Source: JANNYA01 sp031409855
GTDB lineage: Bacteria; Pseudomonadota; Gammaproteobacteria; Xanthomonadales; SZUA-5
Assembly: GCA_031409855.1 (NCBI GenBank)
Contig: JANNYA010000066.1
Location: 1-64,000 of the forward strand
Reading direction: 5' to 3'
Length of the DNA: 64,000 nt
A program made the position numbers and the translations under genes. The notes below the pieces were generated by a model. The model searched no databases. It was not told where the DNA came from and was given only the letters and a program-made list of their open reading frames with translations. Of this stretch, positions 16,727 through 25,317 are shown piece after piece; the first letter of the stretch is position 1; each line of letters begins with the position of its first letter.

Positions 16727-16767
16727 GACTATCCGCCGAAGAAAATGTGAAACAAGCTAGGTTTTGA

Positions 16768-16797
16768 TTGTCTGGCTCCTAGCCGTTCCTGTAAACT
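16768..16797 (+). promoter_or_regulatory. Candidate sigma-70 promoter for petABC
   Basis: TTGTCT (16768-16773) and TAAACT (16792-16797) with an 18-nt spacer, about 100 bp before the Rieske ATG, in the divergent gap between degS and petA. Found by eye only. Confidence 0.35.
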
Positions 16798-16897
16798 GAA
16801 TGCGTAACGACGCGATGCAGCGTTCAGCTGGCGCGACTTACCAGCCGCTGCCTTATTGCGGCATCAGATTTCTTTTCAATTAGATTGAGGTTTAGCC

Positions 16898-17491
16898 ATG
16901 GCAGAGCAGACTGATTTAGGTCGGCGACGCTTTTTAACCGCCACTTGTGCGGTCGTCGGCGGTTCCGGTGTTGCAGTTGCAGCAATACCGTTTTTATCTA
17001 CATTTCAACCCAGTGCGAAGGCCCTGTCGGCGGGCGCGCCTACATTGGCGGACGTCAGCAAAATTGCTGAAGGCGGTCAATTAATCGAAGTGTGGCGTAA
17101 ACGCCCGGTTTGGATTATTCGCCGCAGCAAGGAAACCTTAGCAGCACTTGCTGGCGAAGACGCGCGGTTGAAAGACCCAAAAAATGAAAATCCTGAGCAA
17201 CAGCCGAAATATGCAAATAACGCGTATCGCTCAATTAAACCTGAGCTTTTGGTGTTAGTCGGCAGCTGTACGCATTTGGGTTGTTCACCAAAATACCACC
17301 CAGAACTGCAGCCGGAAAGTTGGGATTCCGAGTGGAAAGGCGGTTTTTACTGCCCGTGCCATAATTCCAAGTTCGATATGGCCGGGCGTGTTTACAACGG
17401 TTCGCCAGCGCCAACCAATTTAGTAGTTCCACCTTACCGCTTTGTTGACGATGGCACGATCATCATTGGCGAAGATCAAGAGGCAGCATAA
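16898..17491 (+). CDS. petA: Ubiquinol-cytochrome c reductase iron-sulfur (Rieske) subunit
   Basis: 197 aa. An N-terminal twin-arginine signal/anchor (GRRRFL followed by a hydrophobic stretch to about residue 35) explains export of the folded protein. The Rieske 2Fe-2S ligands are intact: Cys124, His126 and Cys129 in CTHLGC, and Cys152, Cys154, His155 in CPCHNSKFD. It carries electrons from ubiquinol to cytochrome c1 in complex III. The petB ATG follows the stop directly, and tatABC lies about 5 kb downstream. Confidence 0.97.
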   Translation: MAEQTDLGRRRFLTATCAVVGGSGVAVAAIPFLSTFQPSAKALSAGAPTLADVSKIAEGGQLIEVWRKRPVWIIRRSKETLAALAGEDARLKDPKNENPEQQPKYANNAYRSIKPELLVLVGSCTHLGCSPKYHPELQPESWDSEWKGGFYCPCHNSKFDMAGRVYNGSPAPTNLVVPPYRFVDDGTIIIGEDQEAA

Positions 17492-18733
17492 ATGGCGCGC
17501 GCAACCCCGTCTCAAGCAACTGGAGTTTTAGGCTGGCTCGACCAGCGCATGCCGGTTGTCGACTTTTGGAATAAACACGTCGGCCAATATTACGCGCCGA
17601 AAAACTTCAACCTTTGGTATTACTTTGGTTCGTTGGCGCTGCTGGTGCTGGTCAATCAAATTCTGACCGGTATTTTTTTGACGATGCATTACGTGCCGAC
17701 CGAAGAAGGCGCATTCGCATCGGTGGAATACATCATGCGCGAGGTTCCTTACGGCTACCTTGTTCGCTACATGCACTCGACCGGCGCTTCGTTCTTCTTC
17801 GTCGTTATTTATTTGCACATGTTTCGAGCCTTTATGTATGGCTCTTATAAAAAGCCGCGTGAATTAATTTGGGTTTTAGGCGTGTTGATTATGCTTTTGC
17901 TGATGGCAGAAGCATTTCTGGGCTACGTTTTGCCTTGGGGCCAAATGAGTTTTTGGGGCGCGCAGGTTATTGTCAGCCTATTCGGTGCGGTGCCTGAAAT
18001 TGGCCCAACGCTAGTTGAGTGGATTCAAGGCGATTATTTGCCCTCAGGTGCCACGATTAACCGATTTTTTGCACTTCACGTGATCGCCATGCCGCTAGCG
18101 ATTTTGGGTCTGGTAGTGCTGCATTTGGGCGCATTACATGAGGTGGGTTCGAACAATCCCGATGGCGTAGAGATCAAAAAACATAAAGATGCATCAGGAA
18201 AACCTTTGGATGGCATTCCTTTTCATCCTTATTACACCGTGAAAGATATGTTTGGTGCCGGCTTCTTTTTGATCATCTTTGCCAGCGTAATCTTTTTCAA
18301 CCCGACTTTCGGCGGCTTGTTCTTGGAGCACGATAACTTCGTCCAGGCCAATCCTTTGGTTACGCCTGCGCAGATTAAGCCGGTGTGGTATTTCACCCCG
18401 TTCTACGCCATGTTGCGCGCAATCCCGGACAAACTCGGCGGCGTTATCGTCATGGGGGCGGCCACCCTGATTTTATTCACGCTGCCTTGGCTTGATCGCT
18501 CGCCGGTTAAATCCATTCGTTATCGCGGTATTTGGTCAAAAATCTTGCTGTTTACTTTTGCCCTGGTGTTCGTGATTTTGGGTTGGTTAGGTTCGCAAGC
18601 GGGTAGCGATGCCCAAACTTGGGTGGCTCGCATCTGTACGGCTATTTACTTTGGATTTTTCCCTGCGCTTTACTTTGTTAGTGCTTACGACAAGGTGAAG
18701 CCCGTTCCCGACCGAGTGACCATGCATGACTAA
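17492..18733 (+). CDS. petB: Cytochrome b of the bc1 complex
   Basis: 413 aa, eight-helix membrane subunit carrying hemes bL and bH. Heme ligands are His95, His109, His196 and His211, with the usual 13- and 14-residue intervals. The Qo-site motif is PVWY (residues 297-300) in place of PEWY, a variant known from beta- and gammaproteobacteria. Start ATG immediately follows the petA stop; the end overlaps petC by 8 nt, so the three subunits are co-translated. Confidence 0.97.
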   Translation: MARATPSQATGVLGWLDQRMPVVDFWNKHVGQYYAPKNFNLWYYFGSLALLVLVNQILTGIFLTMHYVPTEEGAFASVEYIMREVPYGYLVRYMHSTGASFFFVVIYLHMFRAFMYGSYKKPRELIWVLGVLIMLLLMAEAFLGYVLPWGQMSFWGAQVIVSLFGAVPEIGPTLVEWIQGDYLPSGATINRFFALHVIAMPLAILGLVVLHLGALHEVGSNNPDGVEIKKHKDASGKPLDGIPFHPYYTVKDMFGAGFFLIIFASVIFFNPTFGGLFLEHDNFVQANPLVTPAQIKPVWYFTPFYAMLRAIPDKLGGVIVMGAATLILFTLPWLDRSPVKSIRYRGIWSKILLFTFALVFVILGWLGSQAGSDAQTWVARICTAIYFGFFPALYFVSAYDKVKPVPDRVTMHD

Positions 18734-19541
18734 GTTCGCCCAAACCCTGTCTAAAATTCTGCTCGGCTTAATCGCCGCAACGGGATTGCTGAGCACACAA
18801 GCCTTCGCATCTGCTGCGGCTTGTTTGCCTTTCGGCGAAGCGCAAACAAACCCGACGGATGTGCCAACGTTGCAACGTGGTGCGAAGCTGTATTTCAACT
18901 ACTGCTCGTCGTGTCATTCACTTCAGTACATGCGCTACTCGCTGCTTGCGCAGGATTTGGATTTGACCGAAGCGCAAGTGATGAGCGACTTGGCCTACAC
19001 TGAAGCGAAATTCGGCGATTACATCACCAACAATATGCCCAAGGGTGGTCGTGGTGCAGCGCCCGGCGGTACCGAATGGTTTGGTGCGGCGCCACCGGAT
19101 TTGTCGCTCACTGCCCGTGCGCGTGGTGTTGATTGGATTTATAACTATCTCAAGGGTTTTTATCCCGATCCAAGTCGGCCGGTAGGCTGGAACAATCTGA
19201 CCTTCCCAAATGCATCCATGCCAAATCCACTGTGGGAGCTGCAGGGCTTGCAAGAGCATGTGGTGCATGAAGCGAAAGCGCATGATGCAGCTGCTGGTGC
19301 AGGCGGACACGCCGCAGAAGCTGCGTGCAGCCCCGCGTCTTTGGCGTTAAAAACGCCAGGAACACGCAGCGCACTGCAATATGATGCGGATATTCAAGAC
19401 CTGACCAGCTTCATCGAATACGTCGGCGAGCCAGCAATTATCCAGCGCGAAAGCATGGGTGTTTGGGTAATACTTTATTTGGCTGGGCTGACTTTTTTAC
19501 TTTGGTTACTTAAAAATGAGTTCTGGAAAGACGTCCATTGA
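18726..19541 (+). CDS. petC: Cytochrome c1 of the bc1 complex
   Basis: 271 aa. A signal segment (to about AFASA, residue 30), a covalent heme site CSSCH (Cys60, Cys63, His64), and a C-terminal membrane anchor (GVWVILYLAGLTFLLWLL). The region around residues 175-205 contains an Ala/His/Gly-rich insert followed by Cys-Ser-Pro, which may be lineage-specific. It passes electrons from the Rieske protein to soluble cytochrome c. Confidence 0.95.
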   Translation: MTKFAQTLSKILLGLIAATGLLSTQAFASAAACLPFGEAQTNPTDVPTLQRGAKLYFNYCSSCHSLQYMRYSLLAQDLDLTEAQVMSDLAYTEAKFGDYITNNMPKGGRGAAPGGTEWFGAAPPDLSLTARARGVDWIYNYLKGFYPDPSRPVGWNNLTFPNASMPNPLWELQGLQEHVVHEAKAHDAAAGAGGHAAEAACSPASLALKTPGTRSALQYDADIQDLTSFIEYVGEPAIIQRESMGVWVILYLAGLTFLLWLLKNEFWKDVH

Positions 19542-19554
19542 TGAGCTTAGTTAA

Positions 19555-19980
19555 GTGAATAAACGTGGCCCGACCTCGAAAAAGCCCTATTTGCTGCGAG
19601 CGATGTACGAATGGATTGTTGATAACGATCTGACGCCGCATTTATTGGTCGATGCGACTGCAAAAGGTGTTTTTGTACCGCCGAGCGCGGTCAAAGATGA
19701 CCGCGTGCTGCTCAATATCGCACCACGTGCGGTGTTCGGGCTTAATTTGGGCAATGATTTGGTGTCACTAAAGGCATCTTTCGGCGGTGCGCAGCGTGAA
19801 GTAAGTTTCCCGCTTGCATCGGTACTCGCAATTTACTCGCGTGAAGATATTCAGCATGGCATTGTGTTTGGTGCAGAAGACGAAGTCGACGGCGATTTGC
19901 CGCCTGAAGATGACGTGCGAGTAGATGAACCCGCGAAACCAGAACGAAAAGGTCGCGCGAATCTGCGCGTGGTGAAGTGA
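19555..19980 (+). CDS. sspB: ClpXP protease specificity-enhancing factor SspB
   Basis: 141 aa from GTG 19555. The N-terminal fold binds ssrA-tagged and other substrates (KKPYLLRAMYEWIVDNDLTP, ATAKGVFVP, INIAPRAV-like core), an acidic flexible linker follows, and the C-terminal ClpX-binding tail RANLRVVK is conserved. It delivers substrates to ClpXP. It follows petC by 13 bp; in many gammaproteobacteria sspA lies between petC and sspB, but here it does not. Its stop overlaps the next GTG start. Confidence 0.93.
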   Translation: MNKRGPTSKKPYLLRAMYEWIVDNDLTPHLLVDATAKGVFVPPSAVKDDRVLLNIAPRAVFGLNLGNDLVSLKASFGGAQREVSFPLASVLAIYSREDIQHGIVFGAEDEVDGDLPPEDDVRVDEPAKPERKGRANLRVVK

Positions 19981-21806
19981 CCAATCGTGCTGCACTCGCA
20001 GCACACGAAGTTTCAAAAAAGACTGCTTCGGCGGCACAGAAATTTCTAGCCGCCCGTTGGCTCTGGCTGCTTGCGGTACTTGTGCTGTTTAGTGGCTTCC
20101 TGCAACGCGGCCCCTGGCCCGCCGACGAACCCAGATTTGCACAAGTCGCGCAACAAATGGTTGCCTCGGGTGACTATTGGTTTCCGCACCGGGGTATTGA
20201 GATTTACCCTGATAAACCGCCGGTATTGATGTGGCTGCAAGCGGGCTTCTATCACTTGACCGGCAGTTGGAACGCGGCTTTTCTATTGCCCTCCTTGTTG
20301 GCGGGCATGGGCACGCTGCTACTGGTATTCGATCTGAGCCTGCGGCTATTCGGCGCACGCGCGGCGCGCATAAGCACCCTGGCATTGCTGTTGAGCGTGC
20401 ATTTTAGCTATCAATTCAAGAAAGCCCAGATTGATCCGCTGCTGGTGTTTTTCGTAACTCTTAGCGTTTACGCACTGCTGCGCTACTTGTTGTTAGGGGC
20501 GAGACAGCGTTGGCTGTTCATTGGCGCATTTTTTGCTGGTGTAGGCGTGATCACCAAGGGCGTCGGTGTGATCGCGCTTTTGATTTTTTTGCCCTACTTA
20601 CTAGCAAAACAGCTGCAGGCAAAGGGCATCGTACAACACGCTGAAAAAACGCCTCCATGGCGTGCGGTTTTGCTGGTTGTGGGTGGTTTTTTGCTGCCAA
20701 TTGCCCTTTGGCTCGGGCCCTTGATTTGGCAAGTTTATGTTGCTCCGACGCCTGAGCGATTGGCGTATTTGCAAAATATCCTGTTCAAGCAAACCGCACA
20801 GCGCTTTGCTGCCGCTTGGCACCACCAACAGGGGCCGCTCTATTTTCCCGAGGTGATGCTCACTACCTGGATGCCTGTTATTTTTGTATTGCCTTGGGCG
20901 CTGCGCAGCTGGTGGCGGCGACTTCGCGGCGTACACGCTGGCGCTCTTGGGCTAATCCAACAGCCTTTTCTTAGAAAGCCTGACGCACGCTACGTGCTGC
21001 TACTGGGCTGGGTGCTGTGTGTGTTGCTGTTTTTTAGCCTTTCCAAAGGCAAACGCGATATGTATATCTTGCCCGCCTTGCCCATGCTGGCGGTAATTAG
21101 CGGGCCTGCATTGATTTTAGCCTTGCGCAAAACGGGTTTCCAGATGCTTTGCTATAGCTTTGCCGCCCTGCTTGCTAGCGCACTTTTAGGCGGTGGCTTG
21201 GCGGCGTTACTTGCTGAGCCCAAATTTGAGCGTAATTTTGAAGCCAACTATGAGTTGATGGGCGCGAACGACGCGATTTGGCTGTTATTTGCCAGCGTCG
21301 GCGCGCTTGCGCTATTGGCTTGCACATTGGCCATGTTTTGGCGACGCATTCGCGGTGGCTTCGCCGCTTACTGCGCCGTGCTAACCCTGATTTGGACACT
21401 AATTTTTGGTTTTGTTGGCTATCCGCTCTTTGACGCCACCGCCAGTGCGCGCGCGGTCATGCAACGTGCGCGCACTGCAGTCGGGCCGCAAGTTCGCATT
21501 GGCCTAGTCGCCTGGAAAGAGCAAAACTATCTGCAATTAGCCGGGCCAAAAACCGATTTTGGCTTTTTAGCGCCGCACAGCGTGCAACGCGTTGCAGCAT
21601 TTGATTGGCTACGCGAACAACCCGAAGAACGCGCTCTGTTTATTTTGGATGACGCCTTGGGCCAGTGTGTAGCTCGCAGCCGCAGCGTCAATTTAGGTCA
21701 AGCAAATCGACGCGTTTGGTGGTTAGTGCGCGTGGGCGCGCTGAAAGCCGACTGTGACGCCAGTGCCCAAATCGCTCCAAACGTGGATTCAGAATTGCTC
21801 GAATAG
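19977..21806 (+). CDS. ArnT/PMT-like glycosyltransferase (GT39/GT83-type membrane enzyme)
   Basis: 609 aa, GTG start overlapping the sspB stop by 4 nt. About twelve hydrophobic segments. The first periplasmic loop contains DEPRFAQVAQQMVASGDY and IEIYPDKPPVLMW, the conserved acidic and Lys-Pro-Pro motifs of lipid-linked sugar transferases such as ArnT, which add aminoarabinose to lipid A. No arnABCDEF genes are nearby, so the donor and acceptor are uncertain. Confidence 0.85.
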   Translation: MTNRAALAAHEVSKKTASAAQKFLAARWLWLLAVLVLFSGFLQRGPWPADEPRFAQVAQQMVASGDYWFPHRGIEIYPDKPPVLMWLQAGFYHLTGSWNAAFLLPSLLAGMGTLLLVFDLSLRLFGARAARISTLALLLSVHFSYQFKKAQIDPLLVFFVTLSVYALLRYLLLGARQRWLFIGAFFAGVGVITKGVGVIALLIFLPYLLAKQLQAKGIVQHAEKTPPWRAVLLVVGGFLLPIALWLGPLIWQVYVAPTPERLAYLQNILFKQTAQRFAAAWHHQQGPLYFPEVMLTTWMPVIFVLPWALRSWWRRLRGVHAGALGLIQQPFLRKPDARYVLLLGWVLCVLLFFSLSKGKRDMYILPALPMLAVISGPALILALRKTGFQMLCYSFAALLASALLGGGLAALLAEPKFERNFEANYELMGANDAIWLLFASVGALALLACTLAMFWRRIRGGFAAYCAVLTLIWTLIFGFVGYPLFDATASARAVMQRARTAVGPQVRIGLVAWKEQNYLQLAGPKTDFGFLAPHSVQRVAAFDWLREQPEERALFILDDALGQCVARSRSVNLGQANRRVWWLVRVGALKADCDASAQIAPNVDSELLE

Positions 21807-21928
21807 CGTATCGTGCCAACGTGGCACCCGTTAAAACGACTGAAAAGCCTGCGTTCAGCGAAAAACTGGAATGGAGCGAGGCGAAAACGCTACACTCCGC
21901 GCCCTTATCTACAAATCGGGGCCGTTCC

Positions 21929-22219
21929 ATGGCACGCATTACCGTCGAAGACTGCTTATTTGTTATTCCTAATCGCTTTGATTTGGTGTTGATGGCCAGC
22001 AAGCGCTCGCGTCAGCTCGCTAAAGGCGCTGACCCTTTGGTGTCGGCATCCGACGATAAGCCGACTGTTTTAGCTTTGCGCGAAATTGCCGCAAATAAAG
22101 TAACGGATGAATTATTGGCGACGGTAGAGAAGTTCGAGCGCGAACGCGCCGAGCGCGAGGCAATGGAATGGGCCGCAACGCAAGTCGTTGATGATGATCT
22201 GGGCAAAGACGTCGACTGA
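21929..22219 (+). CDS. rpoZ: RNA polymerase omega subunit
   Basis: 96 aa from ATG 21929 (MARITVEDCLFVIPNRFDLV), the conserved start; the open frame extends upstream without support. It has the family core VLMASKRSRQLAKGADPLV and TVLALREIAANK. It helps assemble beta-prime and contributes to the ppGpp site. The usual neighbours gmk and spoT are absent on both sides. Confidence 0.95.
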   Translation: MARITVEDCLFVIPNRFDLVLMASKRSRQLAKGADPLVSASDDKPTVLALREIAANKVTDELLATVEKFERERAEREAMEWAATQVVDDDLGKDVD

Positions 22220-22240
22220 TTAGACCTATACAGCATTCGG

Positions 22241-22273
22241 CAATGACCCGGCAGCTGCTGCTGGCAGTCATTG
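22241..22273. terminator. Hairpin after rpoZ
   Basis: CAATGAC (22241-22247) pairs with GTCATTG (22267-22273) around a GC-rich, self-complementary centre. There is no T-tract, so it may be a rho-assisted terminator or a REP-like element. The remaining sequence to tatA (ATG 22462) shows a GGAG ribosome site and nothing else clear. Confidence 0.4.
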
Positions 22274-22461
22274 CGATGCTGACATAAGGCTCATCAAAGG
22301 CCCGTTGGTTTATTGTCAACGCACACACATTGTTTGCGTTATGGTTTAACTTGGGGCTAATGAGTCATGCGCTCACTTACCTCGTGCGCTCACTAATTTT
22401 AAGTGTCGCCTGATCGGCAAGACTAGTTCACCTCTTAGTTTTCTAAAACGGAGCAATTACC

Positions 22462-22680
22462 ATGATGGGTTTGAGCATTTGGCATTTAATAATTTTACTC
22501 GTTGTCGTTGTCTTAGTTTTTGGCACCAAAAAGCTGAGCAATGCGGGTAAAGATTTAGGCGCTGCGGTGAAAGGCTTCAAAGACGGTATGTCGGGGGATC
22601 AACCTCAGGCAAAGCTGGAAGCCGATCCACCGCCTGCGCAAACCAGTGCAAACAGCGTGAAAGACGAGCATAAAGCGTAG
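22462..22680 (+). CDS. tatA: Sec-independent translocase TatA
   Basis: 72 aa. One N-terminal helix (LSIWHLIILLVVVVLVFGTK) followed by an amphipathic helix (LSNAGKDLGAAVKGFKDGM) and a polar tail. It oligomerises to form the pore-like part of the twin-arginine translocase that exports folded proteins, including the Rieske subunit encoded upstream. Preceded by GGAG; first gene of tatABC. Confidence 0.95.
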   Translation: MMGLSIWHLIILLVVVVLVFGTKKLSNAGKDLGAAVKGFKDGMSGDQPQAKLEADPPPAQTSANSVKDEHKA

Positions 22681-22686
22681 TTAAGT

Positions 22687-23115
22687 ATGTTCGAGGTCGG
22701 CTTTAGCGAAATTGCGGTCATCGCAGTCATAGCGTTGATTGTGTTGGGGCCAGAGCGCCTGCCAAAAGCAGCACGCATGGTCGGCACATTTATGCGCAAA
22801 GCCAGGCGCAGCTTTGAAAGCCTGAAGTATGAAGTTGAGCGCGAATTAGAAGCGGATGAGTTAAAAAAGCAGTTTGCGCAGATTGCCGCTGCGCCTGCGG
22901 CCTTTGCCAACGAGCTGCAGCAGCCATTCGAAGAAGCCAAGGCTGCCCTTGAGCACAATGTCGATGCCTTGATGCAGTCAGCCAAGGAAGCTTGGCCGGA
23001 TGCACCTACATCGAAAGTTGATCTGGCAAAGCCTTCGCGGGTTGCTGCTGTTGATACAGCGCCTAAGATGAACGAAATAGCGGTTCAAACCAACGAGTCA
23101 CGTTCCGGCCCATGA
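22687..23115 (+). CDS. tatB: Sec-independent translocase TatB
   Basis: 142 aa. MFEVGFSEIAVIAVIALIVL forms the membrane helix, followed by GPERLPKAARMVG and a long amphipathic helix. With TatC it forms the receptor for twin-arginine signal peptides. It starts 6 bp after tatA and overlaps tatC by 4 nt (ATGA). Confidence 0.95.
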   Translation: MFEVGFSEIAVIAVIALIVLGPERLPKAARMVGTFMRKARRSFESLKYEVERELEADELKKQFAQIAAAPAAFANELQQPFEEAKAALEHNVDALMQSAKEAWPDAPTSKVDLAKPSRVAAVDTAPKMNEIAVQTNESRSGP

Positions 23116-23864
23116 GCACCGACACCGAGCAGCCGCTGATCGCGCATTTGCTAGAGTTGCGCACGCGCCTACTGCGCGCCATTGTTGGCGTATTTATTTG
23201 CCTCGTTTTACTGCTACCGATTGCGAATAAACTGTATGGCTGGCTGGCGATACCGGTGCTAAAAATGTTGCCTGCAGGCGGTCAAATGATTGCCACGGAT
23301 CCAATTTCGCCGTTTCTAACACCGCTTAAGCTGGCATTGATGTCAGCGTTAGTGATGGCAGCACCCTGGGTGCTTTACCAGCTGTGGGCTTTTGTCGCGC
23401 CTGGGCTGTATCACAAAGAAAAGCGCTTAGCGGTGCCGCTTTTGGTCTCAGCAACCGCGTTGTTTTATATCGGCTGTGCGTTTGCGTACTTTTTAGTGTT
23501 GCCGGCGGTTTTTAAATTCACCACCGCCGTCGCACCCGAAGGCGTCGCGGTAATGACGGATATTGGTAAGTATCTAGATTTCGTGATCGTGACCTTTATT
23601 GCCTTTGGCGTCGCCTTCGAGGTGCCGGTCGCGGTGGTGATTCTGGTTGCGCTGGGTTGGGTAACCATCCCGCAACTTCGTGAAGCGCGCAGCTATGTCA
23701 TCGTTGGCGCGTTTGTAATTGCAGCGGTGATGACACCTCCCGATGCGGTTTCGATGTTGATGATGGCGATACCCATGTGCCTGCTTTATGAAATCGGCAT
23801 TATTGCAGCGTCCTGGATACGCACCGGCAAAGCCGATGCTACTGACGCGAAATTACCCAGTTAG
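23112..23864 (+). CDS. tatC: Sec-independent translocase TatC
   Basis: 250 aa, six membrane helices. It contains the conserved LIAHLLELRTRLLRAI start, FLTPLKLALMSALVMAAPWV, YQLWAFVAPGLY with the signal-binding region, and the late ITPPDAVSMLMMAIPM-like motif (MTPPDAVSMLM). It recognises the twin-arginine signal. Last gene of tatABC, converging on the acetyltransferase gene. Confidence 0.96.
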   Translation: MSTDTEQPLIAHLLELRTRLLRAIVGVFICLVLLLPIANKLYGWLAIPVLKMLPAGGQMIATDPISPFLTPLKLALMSALVMAAPWVLYQLWAFVAPGLYHKEKRLAVPLLVSATALFYIGCAFAYFLVLPAVFKFTTAVAPEGVAVMTDIGKYLDFVIVTFIAFGVAFEVPVAVVILVALGWVTIPQLREARSYVIVGAFVIAAVMTPPDAVSMLMMAIPMCLLYEIGIIAASWIRTGKADATDAKLPS

Positions 23865-23894
23865 CAACGCTGATCGGTTTAACGCAGAGTTTGC

Positions 23895-24470
23895 TTAAAG
23901 CTGCTTTCGCTTTGGCGCTGTGCGGCCAAAAACGACGACATCCTCGGCGCGGCCATCCTTTACGACATGTGCGCGCAGCTTGCCTTCACGGCGAAAGCCA
24001 GCACCGCGCAGCACCGCATGGCTTGCAGTATTTTCGGGAAAGCAAAGCCCGTAGATGCGGTTGATGTGGCGCGCGGTAAAAACGTGCTCACACAAACCCT
24101 CGACCGCAGCGCGCATGAGCCCTCGGCCACGATAAGGCTCACCCAGCCAATAGCCAATTTCAGCGCGCGCATGCTCAGGCTCAAAGCTCAGGCCGATCGA
24201 ACCCACCAGATGCCCGCGCAGGCTCAGCGCGTAGATAAGCTCGATGCCGTCTACAAAACGTGCGTCCAGTCCGGCAATCCACTCCGCCGCAGCCTCAACG
24301 CTGTAGGGCAAGGGAATGCCCAGCGTGTAGCGCACCACTGAGGTCACGCCGGCCAAACCAGCCAAACGTGGGGCATCAGTTGCGGCAAAGGCGCGCAAGC
24401 AAAAGCCCGGGACCTCGCGAATACGAATCGTTTGCACGGCTTGGAACGACGCATTGGTTATCGAGGTCAT
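23895..24470 (-). CDS. GNAT-family N-acetyltransferase (RimJ/RimL-like)
   Basis: 191 aa from ATG 24470; a TTG at 24509 would extend it. The acetyl-CoA-binding region AEIGYWLGEPYRGRGLM and the later HINRIYGLCFPENTASHAVL, then GFRREGKLR, place it with ribosomal-protein-type or small-molecule acetyltransferases. Acceptor unknown. It is a single gene, divergent from the two-component system that follows. Confidence 0.85.
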   Translation of the reverse strand: MTSITNASFQAVQTIRIREVPGFCLRAFAATDAPRLAGLAGVTSVVRYTLGIPLPYSVEAAAEWIAGLDARFVDGIELIYALSLRGHLVGSIGLSFEPEHARAEIGYWLGEPYRGRGLMRAAVEGLCEHVFTARHINRIYGLCFPENTASHAVLRGAGFRREGKLRAHVVKDGRAEDVVVFGRTAPKRKQL

Positions 24471-24577
24471 GCTGGATTGTTGCCGCAAAATGAAACTGAA
24501 TGACAGCAATGATTAAACGCCAAATTGCGCTGCCTTAACTGGAATTTACCACGGCAAACACTATCTTTGACCCAGTT

Positions 24578-24609
24578 GTTAAATTCGTTAAGTATGTTAA
24601 TTTCATTAA
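24578..24609 (+). promoter_or_regulatory. Four direct repeats of (G/A)TTAA with exact 9-bp period
   Basis: GTTAA occurs at 24578, 24587 and 24596 and ATTAA at 24605, just upstream of the ribosome site (AAAAAGGAG) and ATG of the response-regulator gene. Direct repeats before an OmpR-type regulator gene often mark an autoregulatory site, though those usually have a 10-11 bp period. Confidence 0.5.
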
Positions 24610-24627
24610 ATCAAAAAGGAGCAACCC

Positions 24628-25317
24628 ATGTCTATGCGCGTCCTCGTCATTGAAGACAACCCTGATATCGCCGCCAATATTGGCGATTACTTAGAAGATC
24701 GTGGCCACGTAGTCGATTTCGCCCGTGACGGTGGCAGCGGCTATACGATGGCGGCGGAAAATGAGTTCGACGTGATCGTGCTGGATCTGATGTTGCCGGT
24801 AATGGACGGCCTTGATGTGTGCAAAAAGCTGCGTACCGAAGCGCGCAAGCCGACCCCGGTTTTGATGCTGACCGCGCGCGATTCATTGCAGCAAAAACTT
24901 GCAGGGTTTGCGACTGGCACCGACGACTACATGGTGAAACCCTTTGCGCTGCAAGAGCTGGAAGCGCGGCTTTTGGTGCTGGTGCGGCGCTCCAAACCAC
25001 CGGTGGCCAGAATTTTGGACGTTTCCGAGCTGAGTTTTAATTTAGACACACTGGTGGTCACTCGCCAGGAGCAGCAAATTACGCTGAATCCAATCGCGCT
25101 CAAATTACTGCAGTGTTTAATGGAAGCATCGCCCTCAGTGGTCACCCGTCAAGAGCTTGAACGCCGCGTTTGGGGTGAGGAATTGCCAGATAGCGACAGT
25201 TTGCGGGTTCATATTCACAGCTTGCGCGCGGCAATCGACAAGCCGTTTAATAGCCAATACTTACAAACCCGGCACGGCATTGGCTATCGACTCGTTGACC
25301 CCACAGCTTCCGCATAA
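24628..25317 (+). CDS. OmpR/PhoB-family response regulator
   Basis: 229 aa. The receiver has VIEDN, phospho-acceptor Asp53 in VLDLMLPVMDG and Lys104 in YMVKPF. The winged-helix output domain has ITLNPIALKLLQCL, VTRQELERRVWG, SLRVHIHSLRAAID and HGIGYRLV. ATG 24628 has AAGGAG upstream. The downstream kinase overlaps its 3' end, marking a typical two-component pair. The signal and regulon cannot be read from the sequence. Confidence 0.93.
   Translation: MSMRVLVIEDNPDIAANIGDYLEDRGHVVDFARDGGSGYTMAAENEFDVIVLDLMLPVMDGLDVCKKLRTEARKPTPVLMLTARDSLQQKLAGFATGTDDYMVKPFALQELEARLLVLVRRSKPPVARILDVSELSFNLDTLVVTRQEQQITLNPIALKLLQCLMEASPSVVTRQELERRVWGEELPDSDSLRVHIHSLRAAIDKPFNSQYLQTRHGIGYRLVDPTASA

Noticed and set aside
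21821..21928. Upstream extension of rpoZ
   Set aside because: The conserved omega start MARITVEDC at 21929 is the family start.
25157..25294. Upstream extension of the sensor kinase frame
   Set aside because: It lies fully within the response-regulator gene in another frame and has no membrane or domain signal.
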